A stretch of 64,000 nt of DNA from Planctomycetota bacterium (lineage in GTDB: Bacteria; Planctomycetota; UBA1135; UBA2386), in NCBI GenBank assembly GCA_016794035.1, contig JAEUHS010000020.1, forward strand, positions 1-64,000, written 5' to 3'. The position numbers and the translations under genes were made by a program. Under the pieces are notes generated by a model, which did no database searches, had not been told where the DNA came from, and saw only the letters and a program-made list of their open reading frames with translations. This document shows positions 8,894 through 17,444 of the stretch, one piece after another (position 1 is the first letter of the stretch; every line of letters starts with the position of its first letter).

Positions 8894-9121
8894 TCACGCC
8901 TTCGGCTTGGGCGGCGGCAAGTCGCGCGCGGGACAGCTCGACTGGAAGCCCTTGCGCGCGTGCTGGCCGTCGCAGAACGGCTTGTTCTCCGACAGGCCGC
9001 AGCGGCACAGCGAGACCACGCTGCGGCCGGCGAGGCCGAACGCCTTGCCGCTCGCGTCGAGGATCTTGAGGTCGCCTTCGAGCCGCAGGGGCCCGTTGTC
9101 GTGCACGGTGACTTTGTTCAT
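8894..9121 (-). CDS. CDGSH-type [2Fe-2S] protein
   Basis: The 75-residue protein carries the exact CDGSH cluster ligand pattern: C39, C41, C50 and H54 in CRCGLSENKPFCDGQH. This binds a [2Fe-2S] cluster with three cysteines and one histidine. There is one motif and no membrane anchor, so it is a soluble single-domain CDGSH protein, probably an electron or cluster transfer factor. It stands convergent to the glycan operon with 15 bases between, and 33 bases downstream of the SDR gene on the same strand. Confidence 0.92.
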   Translation of the reverse strand: MNKVTVHDNGPLRLEGDLKILDASGKAFGLAGRSVVSLCRCGLSENKPFCDGQHARKGFQSSCPARDLPPPKPKA

Positions 9122-9154
9122 CGCCGCACGCTACCACCCGGACCGCCGGGGCGA

Positions 9155-10171
9155 TCAGCGAACCAGGAAGTTGCGGCCGCTGCGCACCCGGTCGCGCCAG
9201 TACTCGAGCAGGTCGTACATCGTCTGCTCGAACGGGATCTGCGGCGCCCAGCCGGTGTGCGCGCGGAACTTCGACGTGTCCGGGATCTGCAGGTCGGCGT
9301 CGATCGGCCGCAACCGCTCGGGATCGGTGACCACCTCGATGTCGTCGCGCGTCGACAGCGACAGCAGGTGCCGCAGCATGTCGCCGACGGTGCACGAGAA
9401 CGAGCCGCCGATGTTGTAGTAGGCGCCCGGCACCGGGTCCTTGGTGACCAGCAGGTGGTAGGCGCGCACGGCGTCGCGCACGTCGGCCCAGGTGCGCATC
9501 GAGTCGAGGTTGCCGGTCTTCAGCACCGGCGCGATGCGGCCCTCCTCGATCAGCGCGATCTGCTTGGCGAACGTCGACTCGGCGAACACGTCGCCGCGGC
9601 GCGGGCCGGTGTGCGTGAACATGCGCGTCGTCATCACGCACATGCCGTAGGCCTCGGCGTAGAACCGGCCGAGCAGGTCGGTGCCGACCTTGCTGATCGC
9701 GTACGGCGACGCCGGGTGGAACGGCGTGTCCTCGCCGATCGGCAAGTACTGCCTGGGCACGCGACCGAACACCTCCGACGACGCGCAGACGTGCACGACC
9801 GGCTGTCGGCCGGCGTGATGGATCGCTTCGAGCAGCGCCGCGGTGCCGAGGATGTTGGTCTGCAGCGTCTCGATCGGTGCCGAGAAGCTGGTCTGCGGGT
9901 AGCTCTGCGCCGCCAGGTGGAACACGTAGTCCGGCCGCGTGGCGGCGATCGCGCGCTCGAGCGACGGATGGTCGTTGAGGTCGCCGTAGACGAGGCCGAC
10001 GCGGTCCTTGTCGTTGATGCGCGGCAGCAGGTGGTCGACGTTCGTCAGGTCGTCGTTCCAGCGCAGCAGGCCGTGGATCTCCCAGTCGCTGTGCGCGAGC
10101 AGGTGGTCGGCGAGGTGGCTGCCGACCATGCCGGTGAAGCCGGTGATCAGGCAGCTAGGACGACGGGACAT
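9155..10171 (-). CDS. SDR sugar-nucleotide enzyme, GDP-mannose 4,6-dehydratase/4-reductase type
   Basis: The 338-residue extended short-chain dehydrogenase has the NAD(P) motif GFTGMVGSHL near residue 10, the pair SSEVFG and the catalytic YAISK. It also has GPRRGDVF and KTGNLDSMRTWADVRDAVRAY, which match the GDP-sugar branch (Gmd and Rmd). It would act on a GDP-hexose or GDP-heptose at C4/C6. The start overlaps the end of the RmlC-type gene by 17 bases, so the two are coupled. Whether it is a dehydratase or a reductase is unclear, because its substrate-site segments mix features of both. Confidence 0.8.
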   Translation of the reverse strand: MSRRPSCLITGFTGMVGSHLADHLLAHSDWEIHGLLRWNDDLTNVDHLLPRINDKDRVGLVYGDLNDHPSLERAIAATRPDYVFHLAAQSYPQTSFSAPIETLQTNILGTAALLEAIHHAGRQPVVHVCASSEVFGRVPRQYLPIGEDTPFHPASPYAISKVGTDLLGRFYAEAYGMCVMTTRMFTHTGPRRGDVFAESTFAKQIALIEEGRIAPVLKTGNLDSMRTWADVRDAVRAYHLLVTKDPVPGAYYNIGGSFSCTVGDMLRHLLSLSTRDDIEVVTDPERLRPIDADLQIPDTSKFRAHTGWAPQIPFEQTMYDLLEYWRDRVRSGRNFLVR

Positions 10172-10676
10172 AGCTCCCCTGCGCGTCGCGAGCCGACAGG
10201 ATCGGGCCCTCGGTCGGCCATTCGAAGCCCCACTCGGGGTCGTCCCAGCGGATCGTGAACTGCCGGCCCGGCGCCCAGTGCTGGTCCTGCTTGTACCAGT
10301 AGACCAGCGGCCCCTGCACCGCGAACACCGAGTTGCCGATGCCCGGCGGGATCAGCAGCTGGTGGTGGCTGTCGCCGTCGAGCGTGAACGCCTGCCAGCG
10401 GCGATAGGTCGGTGACGCCGGTCGGTTGTCGGCGAGGATCGCGTAACCGATGCCGCTGAGCACGCTGACCAGCTTGGTGGTCTGCCAGTCGCCGTGCAGC
10501 CCGCGCAGCACGTCCTGGTGCGAGATCGAGATGTCGTCCTGGACGAACTCGATGCCAGCGCACAGCTCGCGGTACTTCGCGGCGTCGAAGATCTCGACAT
10601 AGCTGCCGCGGTGGTCGGTGAAGATCTCGGGCTCGATCCGGCGGACGCCGTGCAGTTCGGTGTCGACGACGCGCAT
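10155..10676 (-). CDS. RmlC-type 3,5-epimerase of a keto-sugar nucleotide
   Basis: The 173-residue protein fits the RmlC cupin: FTDHRGSYVEIF, ISHQDVLRGLHGD with the catalytic-type histidine, KLVSVLSG and HHQLLIPPGIGNSVFAV. RmlC enzymes epimerise C3 and/or C5 of a 4-keto-6-deoxy sugar nucleotide. The gene sits directly upstream of, and overlaps, the GDP-sugar SDR, so a GDP-4-keto-6-deoxy sugar is the likely substrate rather than dTDP-glucose; no RmlA or RmlB gene is in the window. MlghB-type epimerases of GDP-6-deoxyheptose pathways belong to this same family. Confidence 0.8.
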   Translation of the reverse strand: MRVVDTELHGVRRIEPEIFTDHRGSYVEIFDAAKYRELCAGIEFVQDDISISHQDVLRGLHGDWQTTKLVSVLSGIGYAILADNRPASPTYRRWQAFTLDGDSHHQLLIPPGIGNSVFAVQGPLVYWYKQDQHWAPGRQFTIRWDDPEWGFEWPTEGPILSARDAQGSYVPSS

Positions 10677-10812
10677 GCGTCGGTCCTATCGGCGTCTCGG
10701 CCGCAGCGGCTTGAGACCGGGCGGCCCGCACCGCGCCGCCGGTCGCCCCGCCGGATTGCCGGTACCTTGGCTTGACCGCCGTCACGCCCGTTCCCATCGT
10801 CGCCGCGGTCTC

Positions 10813-12015
10813 ATGCCGAGTTCGCCCCGACGCGACTACGCCCTCGTCACGGCGTGCTACCAGGCGTTCACGCTCAGCGACGGCGCCCTGCGCATGCTGG
10901 TGCTGCTGCACCTGCACGCACTCGGCAACACGCCGCTGGCGCTCGCCCTCGTGCTGCTGCCGTACGAGGTCGCCGGCGTGGTGACCAACGTGCTCGGCGG
11001 CTGGCTCGGCGCGCGCTTCGGCCTCAAGGTCGCGCTGCTGCTCGGACTCGCGCTGCAGGTGCTGGCCTGCGGCCTGCTCGCGGCCGACGCCGCCCGGCTG
11101 ACCGTGCCGTACGTGATGGCGACGCAGGTGCTGTCGGGCATCGCCAAGGACCTCGCCAAGACCGGCGCCAAGAGCTACGTGCGCCAGCTCGCGCCCGAGG
11201 CCGCGCCCGGCAGCCTGTTCCGGCTGGTCGCGGTGCTGACCGGCAGCAAGAACGCGGTCAAGGGCCTCGGCTTCTTCGTCGGCGGCGCGCTGCTGGCGAC
11301 CGCGGGCTTTCGCTGGACGAACGTCGGCCTCGCCGCGCTGCTCGCCGCCGCGGCGGTGATCGCGTGGCGCACGCTGCCGCGTGCGACCGGCAAGCCGCGC
11401 GTGCCGTTGCGGTCGCTGTTCGCGCACGCACCCGCGATCCACTGGCTCGCGGCGGCGCGCCTGTTCCTGTTCGGCTCGCGCGATGTCTGGTTCGCGATCG
11501 CGCTGCCGCTGTTCCTCGCCAGCACGCTGCAGTGGTCGCCGGCGCTGGTCGGCGCGTTCCTGTCGGCCTGGGTGATCGGCTACGGCATCGTGCAGGTCAG
11601 TGCCCCGGCACTGGTGCGGCCGACGTCGCTGGCCGGCGGCGCACGCCGCACGCGGCTCGCCACCGCATCGCTGCTGCTGCCGCTCGGCGGTACGGTGCTG
11701 GCGCTGCACCTCGGCGCCCCGGTGGCCGCCACGCTGGTCGTGGGGCTGTGCGCCTACGGCGCGCTGTTCGCGATCACCAGCAGCCTGCACAGCTGGCTCG
11801 TCGTCGGCCTCGCCGGCCACGACAACGTCGCCGAACGGGTCGGCTTCTACTATGCGGCCAACGCGACCGGCCGGCTGGCGGGCACGCTCGCCTCGGGTTG
11901 GCTCTACGCGACGTGGCAGCCCGGCGTGTCGGGGCTGGTCGCGTGCCTCTGGGCCGCTGCGGGCGCCGTGCTGGTGGCGACGGCCTGCACGGCAGCGGTC
12001 GCCGCGCGCAGCTGA
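10813..12015 (+). CDS. arsJ: ArsJ-type MFS exporter
   Basis: The 400-residue protein is a polytopic major-facilitator transporter. Its sequence carries features I recognise from ArsJ: YQAFTLSDGALRMLVLLHLH at the first helix, VVTNVLGGWLGARFGL, QVLSGIAKDLAKTGAKSY, VAVLTGSKNAVKGLGFF and AARLFLFGSRDVWF. ArsJ exports 1-arseno-3-phosphoglycerate made by an arsenate-using GAPDH, giving arsenate resistance. The start ATG at 10813 (MPSSPRRDYAL) was chosen because the upstream extension is Arg-rich and non-hydrophobic. No gapdh, arsR or arsC gene is next to it, which is unusual for this family. Confidence 0.85.
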   Translation: MPSSPRRDYALVTACYQAFTLSDGALRMLVLLHLHALGNTPLALALVLLPYEVAGVVTNVLGGWLGARFGLKVALLLGLALQVLACGLLAADAARLTVPYVMATQVLSGIAKDLAKTGAKSYVRQLAPEAAPGSLFRLVAVLTGSKNAVKGLGFFVGGALLATAGFRWTNVGLAALLAAAAVIAWRTLPRATGKPRVPLRSLFAHAPAIHWLAAARLFLFGSRDVWFAIALPLFLASTLQWSPALVGAFLSAWVIGYGIVQVSAPALVRPTSLAGGARRTRLATASLLLPLGGTVLALHLGAPVAATLVVGLCAYGALFAITSSLHSWLVVGLAGHDNVAERVGFYYAANATGRLAGTLASGWLYATWQPGVSGLVACLWAAAGAVLVATACTAAVAARS

Positions 12016-12123
12016 ACGCCCGCTGCCGCAGTTGTGGCGCTCTTCCTGGCGGCAGGGAGGAGCTCCTGGCTCCGGTTTCGCTGCGCCAGATTCGAGCTGA
12101 AAAAATCTCTCGCAGCAGTGCGT

Positions 12124-12132
12124 CCCCCCCCC
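12124..12132. other. Nine-C homopolymer
   Basis: Nine consecutive C residues lie 24 bases before the ATG at 12156 of the large repeat protein. This protein has no signal peptide in the reading as given. Length errors or slippage here could hide the true N-terminus, although I found no good signal peptide in either alternative upstream frame. Confidence 0.5.
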
Positions 12133-12155
12133 TGCCGGAATTGTCTCGAATCCGT

Positions 12156-14798
12156 ATGGTCGCGGCAACTCCGTATGGCCCAGGGCCCCAATGTCCTCCG
12201 CCGGACGGACTCACCCGTACCCCCCAGAGCCTCTCCAACTACAGCGACTCGACGGGCTTCACCACGAGCACGATTGTCGACGACGAGGGCATGACGTCGA
12301 CTCCCATCCCGCTCGGGTTCAACTTCCCGATGGGCAACCACGTCGGCACGCTGGACCAGATCTGGGTCAGCATCAACGGCCACATCTTCCTCACCGACTC
12401 GGCCCTGCTCCTGCCCGATCCGCACCCGGCGGGCTGCACCTTCGGCATGGACCTCCTCGACGAGATGCGCGGGGACGCCGTCGGCGAAGGGCCGCGCATC
12501 GCCGTGATCGGCGACGACCAGGAAGGCGCCCCGGCTTCGAACGGCACCTTCGAGATCCGCGTCGACACGAGCATCCCGGGCCAGGTCACGGTCAGCTGGA
12601 TCGACATCATGTCGTATGCGGCAAGCACGACCAAGCCGATGTGGAACTTCGGCTGCACGCTCTACAGCACCGGCGTCGTCCAGATGCGGTATGGCGTGGT
12701 CGTCGAACCGACCAACACCCGCTACGTCGGCATGTCGATCGGCAACGGCGTCGGCTCGACCACGTCGGCGGGTCAGGACCTGAACGGCGGCACCGCCGAC
12801 TCGGGCACCGAGAGCCTGCTGTTCGAGGTGTTCGGCACGACGAACCCGTTCGACCTCGCCAACACCGAGATCACGTTCGCCCCCAACGGCACGGGTGGCT
12901 GGGTCGCGGCGCAGACCTCGACCGGCGTCTGCGTCCCGGCCTTCCACCAGGAGTTCGGCATCGGCTGCTACAGCCCGCTGCCCAGCTCGGTCTACGAGCT
13001 CTACGCGGACTCGGCCGCGGCCAAGGCGACCCTCGACGGCAACGCCGTCCTGTTTGCCCCGACCGGCGACGGCTACACCGCGCTCTGGGTCCCCGCTGGC
13101 GCGTCGGCCTTCGTCCCGCCGTCGGTCGGCGCGACGACCGTGCCGATCTTCACCAGCAACGGCGCCGCGGTGCTGACGCCGTCGATCCCGTTCCCGATCC
13201 CCGGTGGCTCCGCCCCGAACCTGACCGTGTCCGAGAACGGCATCGTGACCTGCGCGTCGACCCCCAACAACGGCATCGACACGACCCCGGCAGGCGCCGA
13301 CATGACGACGAGCACGGCGGCCCCGGACCTCGGGTTCTACGCCTGGCGTGACTACACGCTCGGCGTCGCCGGCAGCGGCGTCATCAAGTACGAGGAGGTC
13401 GCCATCGGCCCCGACCCCGTGCTCTGCATCACCTGGGATGGCGTCGAGTCCCTGCCGACCACGCTGGTCAACCCGACCACGCTGCAGTTCCAGTTCAACC
13501 TGAACACCGGCACGGTCCAGCTGCTCGTGGTCGACTTCGACTCCGGCAACTCGACCGCCGACGTGCTCGTCGGTTGCACCCTCGCCGGTCTGGGCACCAA
13601 CCCGGGCTCGTCGAGCCTGCCGACCGATCTGCCGATCGCCATCGCGCCGGAGCAATCGCCGACGGCCTACCAGCTGTTCCCCGACTCGCCGACGGCCAAG
13701 TTGGCGCTCGACGGCAACAGGATGACCGCCGTGCCCACCGTCAACGGCTACACGCTCGCCTGGGTCCCCGGTGGCGCCAGCGCCTACATCGCCCCGACCG
13801 GTGGTGCGACGACGTATTTCTTCGCGTCGAACGGCGCCAACAACGTGACGCCATCGGTGGCCTTCCCGACGCCGTTCGGCGCCGTGCCCACCCTGACGAT
13901 CTCGGAGAACGGCATCCTGACCGCCGGGCCGAGCCCCAACAACGGCACTTCGACGGCGCCGTCCGCGACCTCGCTGATCAGCTCCACGGCACCCGACCTC
14001 GGCTTCTACTGCTGGCGCGACTTCACGCTGTCGGAAGTCGGCAGCGGGCCGATCCAGTCGGAAGAAGTCACGGTCGGCCCGGACACGGTCCTGTGCGTGA
14101 CCTGGAACGGTGTCGAAGCCGCCCCGTCGACGGCCGCGAACCCGACCACGTTCCAGTTCCAGCTGAACCTGAACACCGGCGTCGTCGACTACATCTGGGT
14201 CAGCTACGACTCGAGCACCTCGACCGGCGACACGCTGATCGGGCTGACGCTGCCGGGCACGATCACCGACGGTTCGGACTCGAACCTCGGCTCGATCGAC
14301 CTGGCGACGGCGCTGCCGATCACGCTGAAGCCGATCGACCTGCCGCTGTCGCTGTCGGCGTCGCCGGCACCGGCCATCACCGGCGGTGGCACCGGCCCCG
14401 CCGTCTCGTGCACCTACACGGTGAAACACGTGCCGGAATTCCCCGGCTTCCCCGGCATCGGCGCGTGCAACCTGATCTTCAGCGTCGGCCCGCCGATCCC
14501 CGGCGGTCTGGACCTGGGCACGTTCCCGGTCGACATCGGCATGCCCGGCTGCCGGACCTACATCTCGAGCCCCGACGCGTTCGTCGACATCAGCGGTGTG
14601 ATCGCCGGCGGCCCCGGTGGCACGCTCGACTTCACGATCGCGATGCCGCAGCCGCTGACGCCGGGCCTGGAGTTCCAGGTGCAGGCGATCGCGCTGCTCG
14701 CCCCGGGCACGCCGGCGACCGGCTCCAACATGCTGGTCGGCACGCCCTACGGCGCGCGCACCAGCAACGGTCTGACGATCCACTACGAGATCCAGTGA
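12156..14798 (+). CDS. Large extracellular-type repeat protein with C-terminal Cys domain
   Basis: The 880-residue acidic, Thr/Ser/Gly-rich protein is built of beta-rich modules. An N-terminal domain (about 15–265) has LGFNFPMGNHV and WVSINGHIFLTD, a nidogen-like pattern also seen in the later modules. Two tandem repeats of about 225 residues follow, both with DSxxAKxxLDGN, the SENGI strand, SPNNG or TPNNG, APDLGFYxWRD and NLNTG. The last ~150 residues (VSCTYTVKHV to the end) resemble the terminal domain of planctomycete secreted proteins. No signal peptide is seen after the chosen ATG, and the gene begins 140 bases after arsJ. Surface or matrix function is inferred from composition. Confidence 0.7.
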   Translation: MVAATPYGPGPQCPPPDGLTRTPQSLSNYSDSTGFTTSTIVDDEGMTSTPIPLGFNFPMGNHVGTLDQIWVSINGHIFLTDSALLLPDPHPAGCTFGMDLLDEMRGDAVGEGPRIAVIGDDQEGAPASNGTFEIRVDTSIPGQVTVSWIDIMSYAASTTKPMWNFGCTLYSTGVVQMRYGVVVEPTNTRYVGMSIGNGVGSTTSAGQDLNGGTADSGTESLLFEVFGTTNPFDLANTEITFAPNGTGGWVAAQTSTGVCVPAFHQEFGIGCYSPLPSSVYELYADSAAAKATLDGNAVLFAPTGDGYTALWVPAGASAFVPPSVGATTVPIFTSNGAAVLTPSIPFPIPGGSAPNLTVSENGIVTCASTPNNGIDTTPAGADMTTSTAAPDLGFYAWRDYTLGVAGSGVIKYEEVAIGPDPVLCITWDGVESLPTTLVNPTTLQFQFNLNTGTVQLLVVDFDSGNSTADVLVGCTLAGLGTNPGSSSLPTDLPIAIAPEQSPTAYQLFPDSPTAKLALDGNRMTAVPTVNGYTLAWVPGGASAYIAPTGGATTYFFASNGANNVTPSVAFPTPFGAVPTLTISENGILTAGPSPNNGTSTAPSATSLISSTAPDLGFYCWRDFTLSEVGSGPIQSEEVTVGPDTVLCVTWNGVEAAPSTAANPTTFQFQLNLNTGVVDYIWVSYDSSTSTGDTLIGLTLPGTITDGSDSNLGSIDLATALPITLKPIDLPLSLSASPAPAITGGGTGPAVSCTYTVKHVPEFPGFPGIGACNLIFSVGPPIPGGLDLGTFPVDIGMPGCRTYISSPDAFVDISGVIAGGPGGTLDFTIAMPQPLTPGLEFQVQAIALLAPGTPATGSNMLVGTPYGARTSNGLTIHYEIQ
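12988..14335 (+). repeat. Two tandem coding repeats of about 675 bases
   Basis: Inside the large protein gene, about 12988–13662 and 13663–14335 encode homologous modules. Matching segments are the VYELYADS and AYQLFPDS starts, the NLTVSENGIVT and TLTISENGILT strands, and GFYAWRD and GFYCWRD. The proteins are clearly related but not identical, so this is an old duplication rather than a recent one. Confidence 0.8.
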
Positions 14799-14810
14799 CC
14801 CGCGCCGCCC

Positions 14811-14835
14811 CTCGGTGAGGCCCCGCCTCACCGAG
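14811..14835. terminator. Bidirectional terminator-like hairpin
   Basis: A perfect 10-base inverted repeat (CTCGGTGAGG, loop CCCCG, CCTCACCGAG) lies between two convergent genes ending at 14798 and 14901. It has no U-tract, which is common in GC-rich genomes. Its position and perfect stem fit termination from both sides. Confidence 0.65.
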
Positions 14836-14852
14836 CCAGGCGACGAACGCAC

Positions 14853-14885
14853 GCGGCCCGTCGGCTCCCCGAGTCGTCGGGCCGC
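14853..14885. terminator. Second terminator-like hairpin
   Basis: GCGGCCCG at 14853–14860 pairs with CGGGCCGC at 14878–14885, and an inner 5-base stem (with one G-T pair) closes a CCCCG loop. It lies in tandem with the hairpin at 14811 between convergent genes and probably serves the minus-strand operon. Confidence 0.5.
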
Positions 14886-14900
14886 GGCCCGTACCGGGCA

Positions 14901-17444
14901 CTACCGCGCCGACGCCGCCAACGCGGGCGATGGCACCCGTGCCTCGTAGACGGCGAGCACGTCGCCGACGAACGCGCCGAGCCCGCGCGGCGGCGCGATC
15001 GCGCGCTGCATGCGCCCGAGCAACCGCGGGTCGTCGCGGAACGAGCGCAGCCGCGCCGCGAGCGCCGCGGCGTCCCCCGCCGCGAACAACCAGCCGGTGC
15101 GCCCGTGCTCGACGAAGTCGGGGATGCCGCCGATGCGGCTGCCGAGCACCGGGCAGCGCGCCGCCAGCGCCTCGGCGACCACGTAAGGTGCACAGTCGTC
15201 CCAGACCGACGGCACGACGACGACGTCGACCGCAGCCAGCAGCTCGGGCAGTGCCGCCGGCGCGTAGCCGCCGTGGAAGTGCACGCGCCCCGCGACGTCG
15301 AGCTGCCGCAACTGCGCCAGATAGCCGGGCTCCTGGTCGCCGAGCACCACACACACGGCGCTGCGCTCGGGCAGCAGCTGCAGCGCCTGCACCAGCACGT
15401 GCACGCCCTTGTGCGGCAGCACCGAACCGAAGAATCCGACGCGCAGTGGCCGCTGCAGCTCGGCGACGATCTCGCGCCGGCCGCCGGCGCGCTGCCAGAT
15501 CGCTTCGACCTGCGGCGGCTCCTGCCGCAGCACGCGCACGTGCGCCGGGTCGTCGCCGTTCTGCACGTGCAGGTCGCGCACGCGCGTCGACACCGCCAGG
15601 TGCACGTCGATGTCCTCGCGCAGCATGCGGATGCCCTCGCGCCGCCGTTCGGCGTGCGCCGCCGCCGCCGCCGGTGCGCCGACGCACGACGCACACCTGG
15701 CGCCGTCGGCGCTGCCGCCCGCGCAGCGCTGCAGCCGGTCGTCGATCAGGTACAAGCGCGCGCAGATCGACCAGTAGTTGTTCGAGCTGAGCACGGTCGG
15801 GATGCCGCGCTGCCGGCATGCGCCGGGCAGCGACATGCCGAGGTTGTGCAGGTTCCAGAAGTGCACGACGTCGGGCCGCAGCTCGTCGAGCAGGTCGGCG
15901 AACACCGCGCGTATCGCGGGATCGTCGACCTCGCGTCCGGGATGCTGCAGGTCGCGGAACAGCGCCGGCCGGTTGACCAGCCCGAACAGCGCGACCTCGC
16001 CTTCGCGATGGCGGCGCACGCCGTACGCCGGCAGGTCCGGCTCGGGCCGGGCCGCCGCGTAGAGCACCGAGACGCGCACACCCTGACGCGCGAGCTCGGC
16101 GGCGAACGCGCGCGGCAGCATCGTGCCACCGCCGCTGTCGGCCCAGCCGTACATCACCAGCAGCACGTGCCGCACCGCCGGCGGCCGGCTCGGCAGCGGC
16201 AGCGACCACACCTTGTCGATGCGCGGCGCCGCGGCCTCGATCGGCGCCCCGTCGGCGCCGGCGAACGTCTGCCACGGCACCTGCTGGTGGCTCGCCGACC
16301 ACCGCAGTTCGTCGCCGTCGCGCACCAGGCCGCGCGCCGCCCGGCTGTCGCGCACGACCGCGTGGTCCAGCTCGACGAAGCCCAGCTGCTGCAGCCGCGG
16401 TCGCTGGCCCGCGGCCTGCGCGCGCGCCAGCAGTTCGCCGTTGCCGCGTAACGGGCCGCGTTCGCCTGCCAGCGCCCAGGCGCGCCGCGCGGCGTCGGTC
16501 GCGCCGGCGCACGCGAGCACGTTGCCGCTGTTGACGGCGAACGCCTGCCGTACCCGCGCCACCTCGTCGCCGACCACCGGCTCCCCGACCGCGCGCTGGT
16601 AGCAGTGCAGCGCCAGTTCGCCGTCGGTGTAGGGGCCGAGCGCGCACAGGTTGCCGAGTTCGACCCACGCGGCCGCGCGCGCGAACGGCAGATCGTGCCG
16701 CGCCAGCGCCGGGAACACCTCGTCGAGCGTCCAGCTGGTGCGGTGTCGTCGCAGCACCGCCAGCACGTCGGCCAGCGTCGCCGCGCGATTGTCCGCCCCG
16801 CTCTGGCTGTCCGGTCGCATCAGGAACAGGCCCAGCGCCTCGCGCACGTGCACGGCCGAGAACCGGCGCGCGATGCGCAGGAACATGTCGTGGTCGTTGG
16901 CGAACGGATGTGCTTCGTCCCAGTGGCCCACCACGTCGTGCGCGGCGCGGCGCCACACCGCCTGCGCACCGAACAGGCAGTGCGACAGCGCCGTGGCCGG
17001 CGTGTAGTCGGGCCACGAGTAGCGCCGGGACGCCGTGTGCACCTGCCAGGTCTCGTTGTCGCGATGCGTGATCAGCGAGTCGGCGTAGGCGAGGCCGATG
17101 TCGGCGTGCCGTTCGAGCGCGGCCACCATGCGGGCGCCGAACTCGGGATGGTGCCGGTCGTCGGTGTTGGCGGTCGTCAGGTAGCGGCCGCGCGCCATCG
17201 CGGTCGCGCGGCGGAACGCCGCCGACGTCGACTCGCGCCCGGGAGTGCGCACGTAGCGCAGGTTCGGCGCGCGCTGCTGGTAGGCGCGCACCAGCTCGCC
17301 TTCGCGTTCGGGCGAGCCGGCATCGACGACGACGATCTCGAGCCGCTCGCCGAGCGACTGCTGCAGCAGGTCGTCGAGACAGCCGGCCAGGTAGCGTTCA
17401 CTGGCGTAGGTCGAGACCATCGCCGTGAGCAGCGGCGCGCTCAT
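14901..17444 (-). CDS. GT2–GT4 fusion glycosyltransferase
   Basis: The 847-residue protein starts at the ATG that overlaps the radical SAM stop codon (ATGA). Residues 1–230 are a GT2 domain: LLTAMVSTYASERYLAGCLDDLL, LEIVVVDAGS and a TANTDDRHHPEF segment in the place of the metal-binding DxD. A helical linker follows. Residues about 390–840 are a GT4 domain with LVMYGWADSGGGTMLP, LRVGFFGSVLPHKGVHVL, VVVPSVWDDCAPYVVAEALA and GGIPDFVEHGRTGWLF. Two sugars could be added in series by one polypeptide. It is the last gene of the heptose operon and is followed by two hairpins. Confidence 0.85.
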   Translation of the reverse strand: MSAPLLTAMVSTYASERYLAGCLDDLLQQSLGERLEIVVVDAGSPEREGELVRAYQQRAPNLRYVRTPGRESTSAAFRRATAMARGRYLTTANTDDRHHPEFGARMVAALERHADIGLAYADSLITHRDNETWQVHTASRRYSWPDYTPATALSHCLFGAQAVWRRAAHDVVGHWDEAHPFANDHDMFLRIARRFSAVHVREALGLFLMRPDSQSGADNRAATLADVLAVLRRHRTSWTLDEVFPALARHDLPFARAAAWVELGNLCALGPYTDGELALHCYQRAVGEPVVGDEVARVRQAFAVNSGNVLACAGATDAARRAWALAGERGPLRGNGELLARAQAAGQRPRLQQLGFVELDHAVVRDSRAARGLVRDGDELRWSASHQQVPWQTFAGADGAPIEAAAPRIDKVWSLPLPSRPPAVRHVLLVMYGWADSGGGTMLPRAFAAELARQGVRVSVLYAAARPEPDLPAYGVRRHREGEVALFGLVNRPALFRDLQHPGREVDDPAIRAVFADLLDELRPDVVHFWNLHNLGMSLPGACRQRGIPTVLSSNNYWSICARLYLIDDRLQRCAGGSADGARCASCVGAPAAAAAHAERRREGIRMLREDIDVHLAVSTRVRDLHVQNGDDPAHVRVLRQEPPQVEAIWQRAGGRREIVAELQRPLRVGFFGSVLPHKGVHVLVQALQLLPERSAVCVVLGDQEPGYLAQLRQLDVAGRVHFHGGYAPAALPELLAAVDVVVVPSVWDDCAPYVVAEALAARCPVLGSRIGGIPDFVEHGRTGWLFAAGDAAALAARLRSFRDDPRLLGRMQRAIAPPRGLGAFVGDVLAVYEARVPSPALAASAR

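Noticed and set aside
10618-10812. N-terminal extension of the ArsJ-type transporter
   Set aside because: The 65 extra residues are Arg-rich and have no family counterpart; ArsJ begins near MPSSPRRDYAL.
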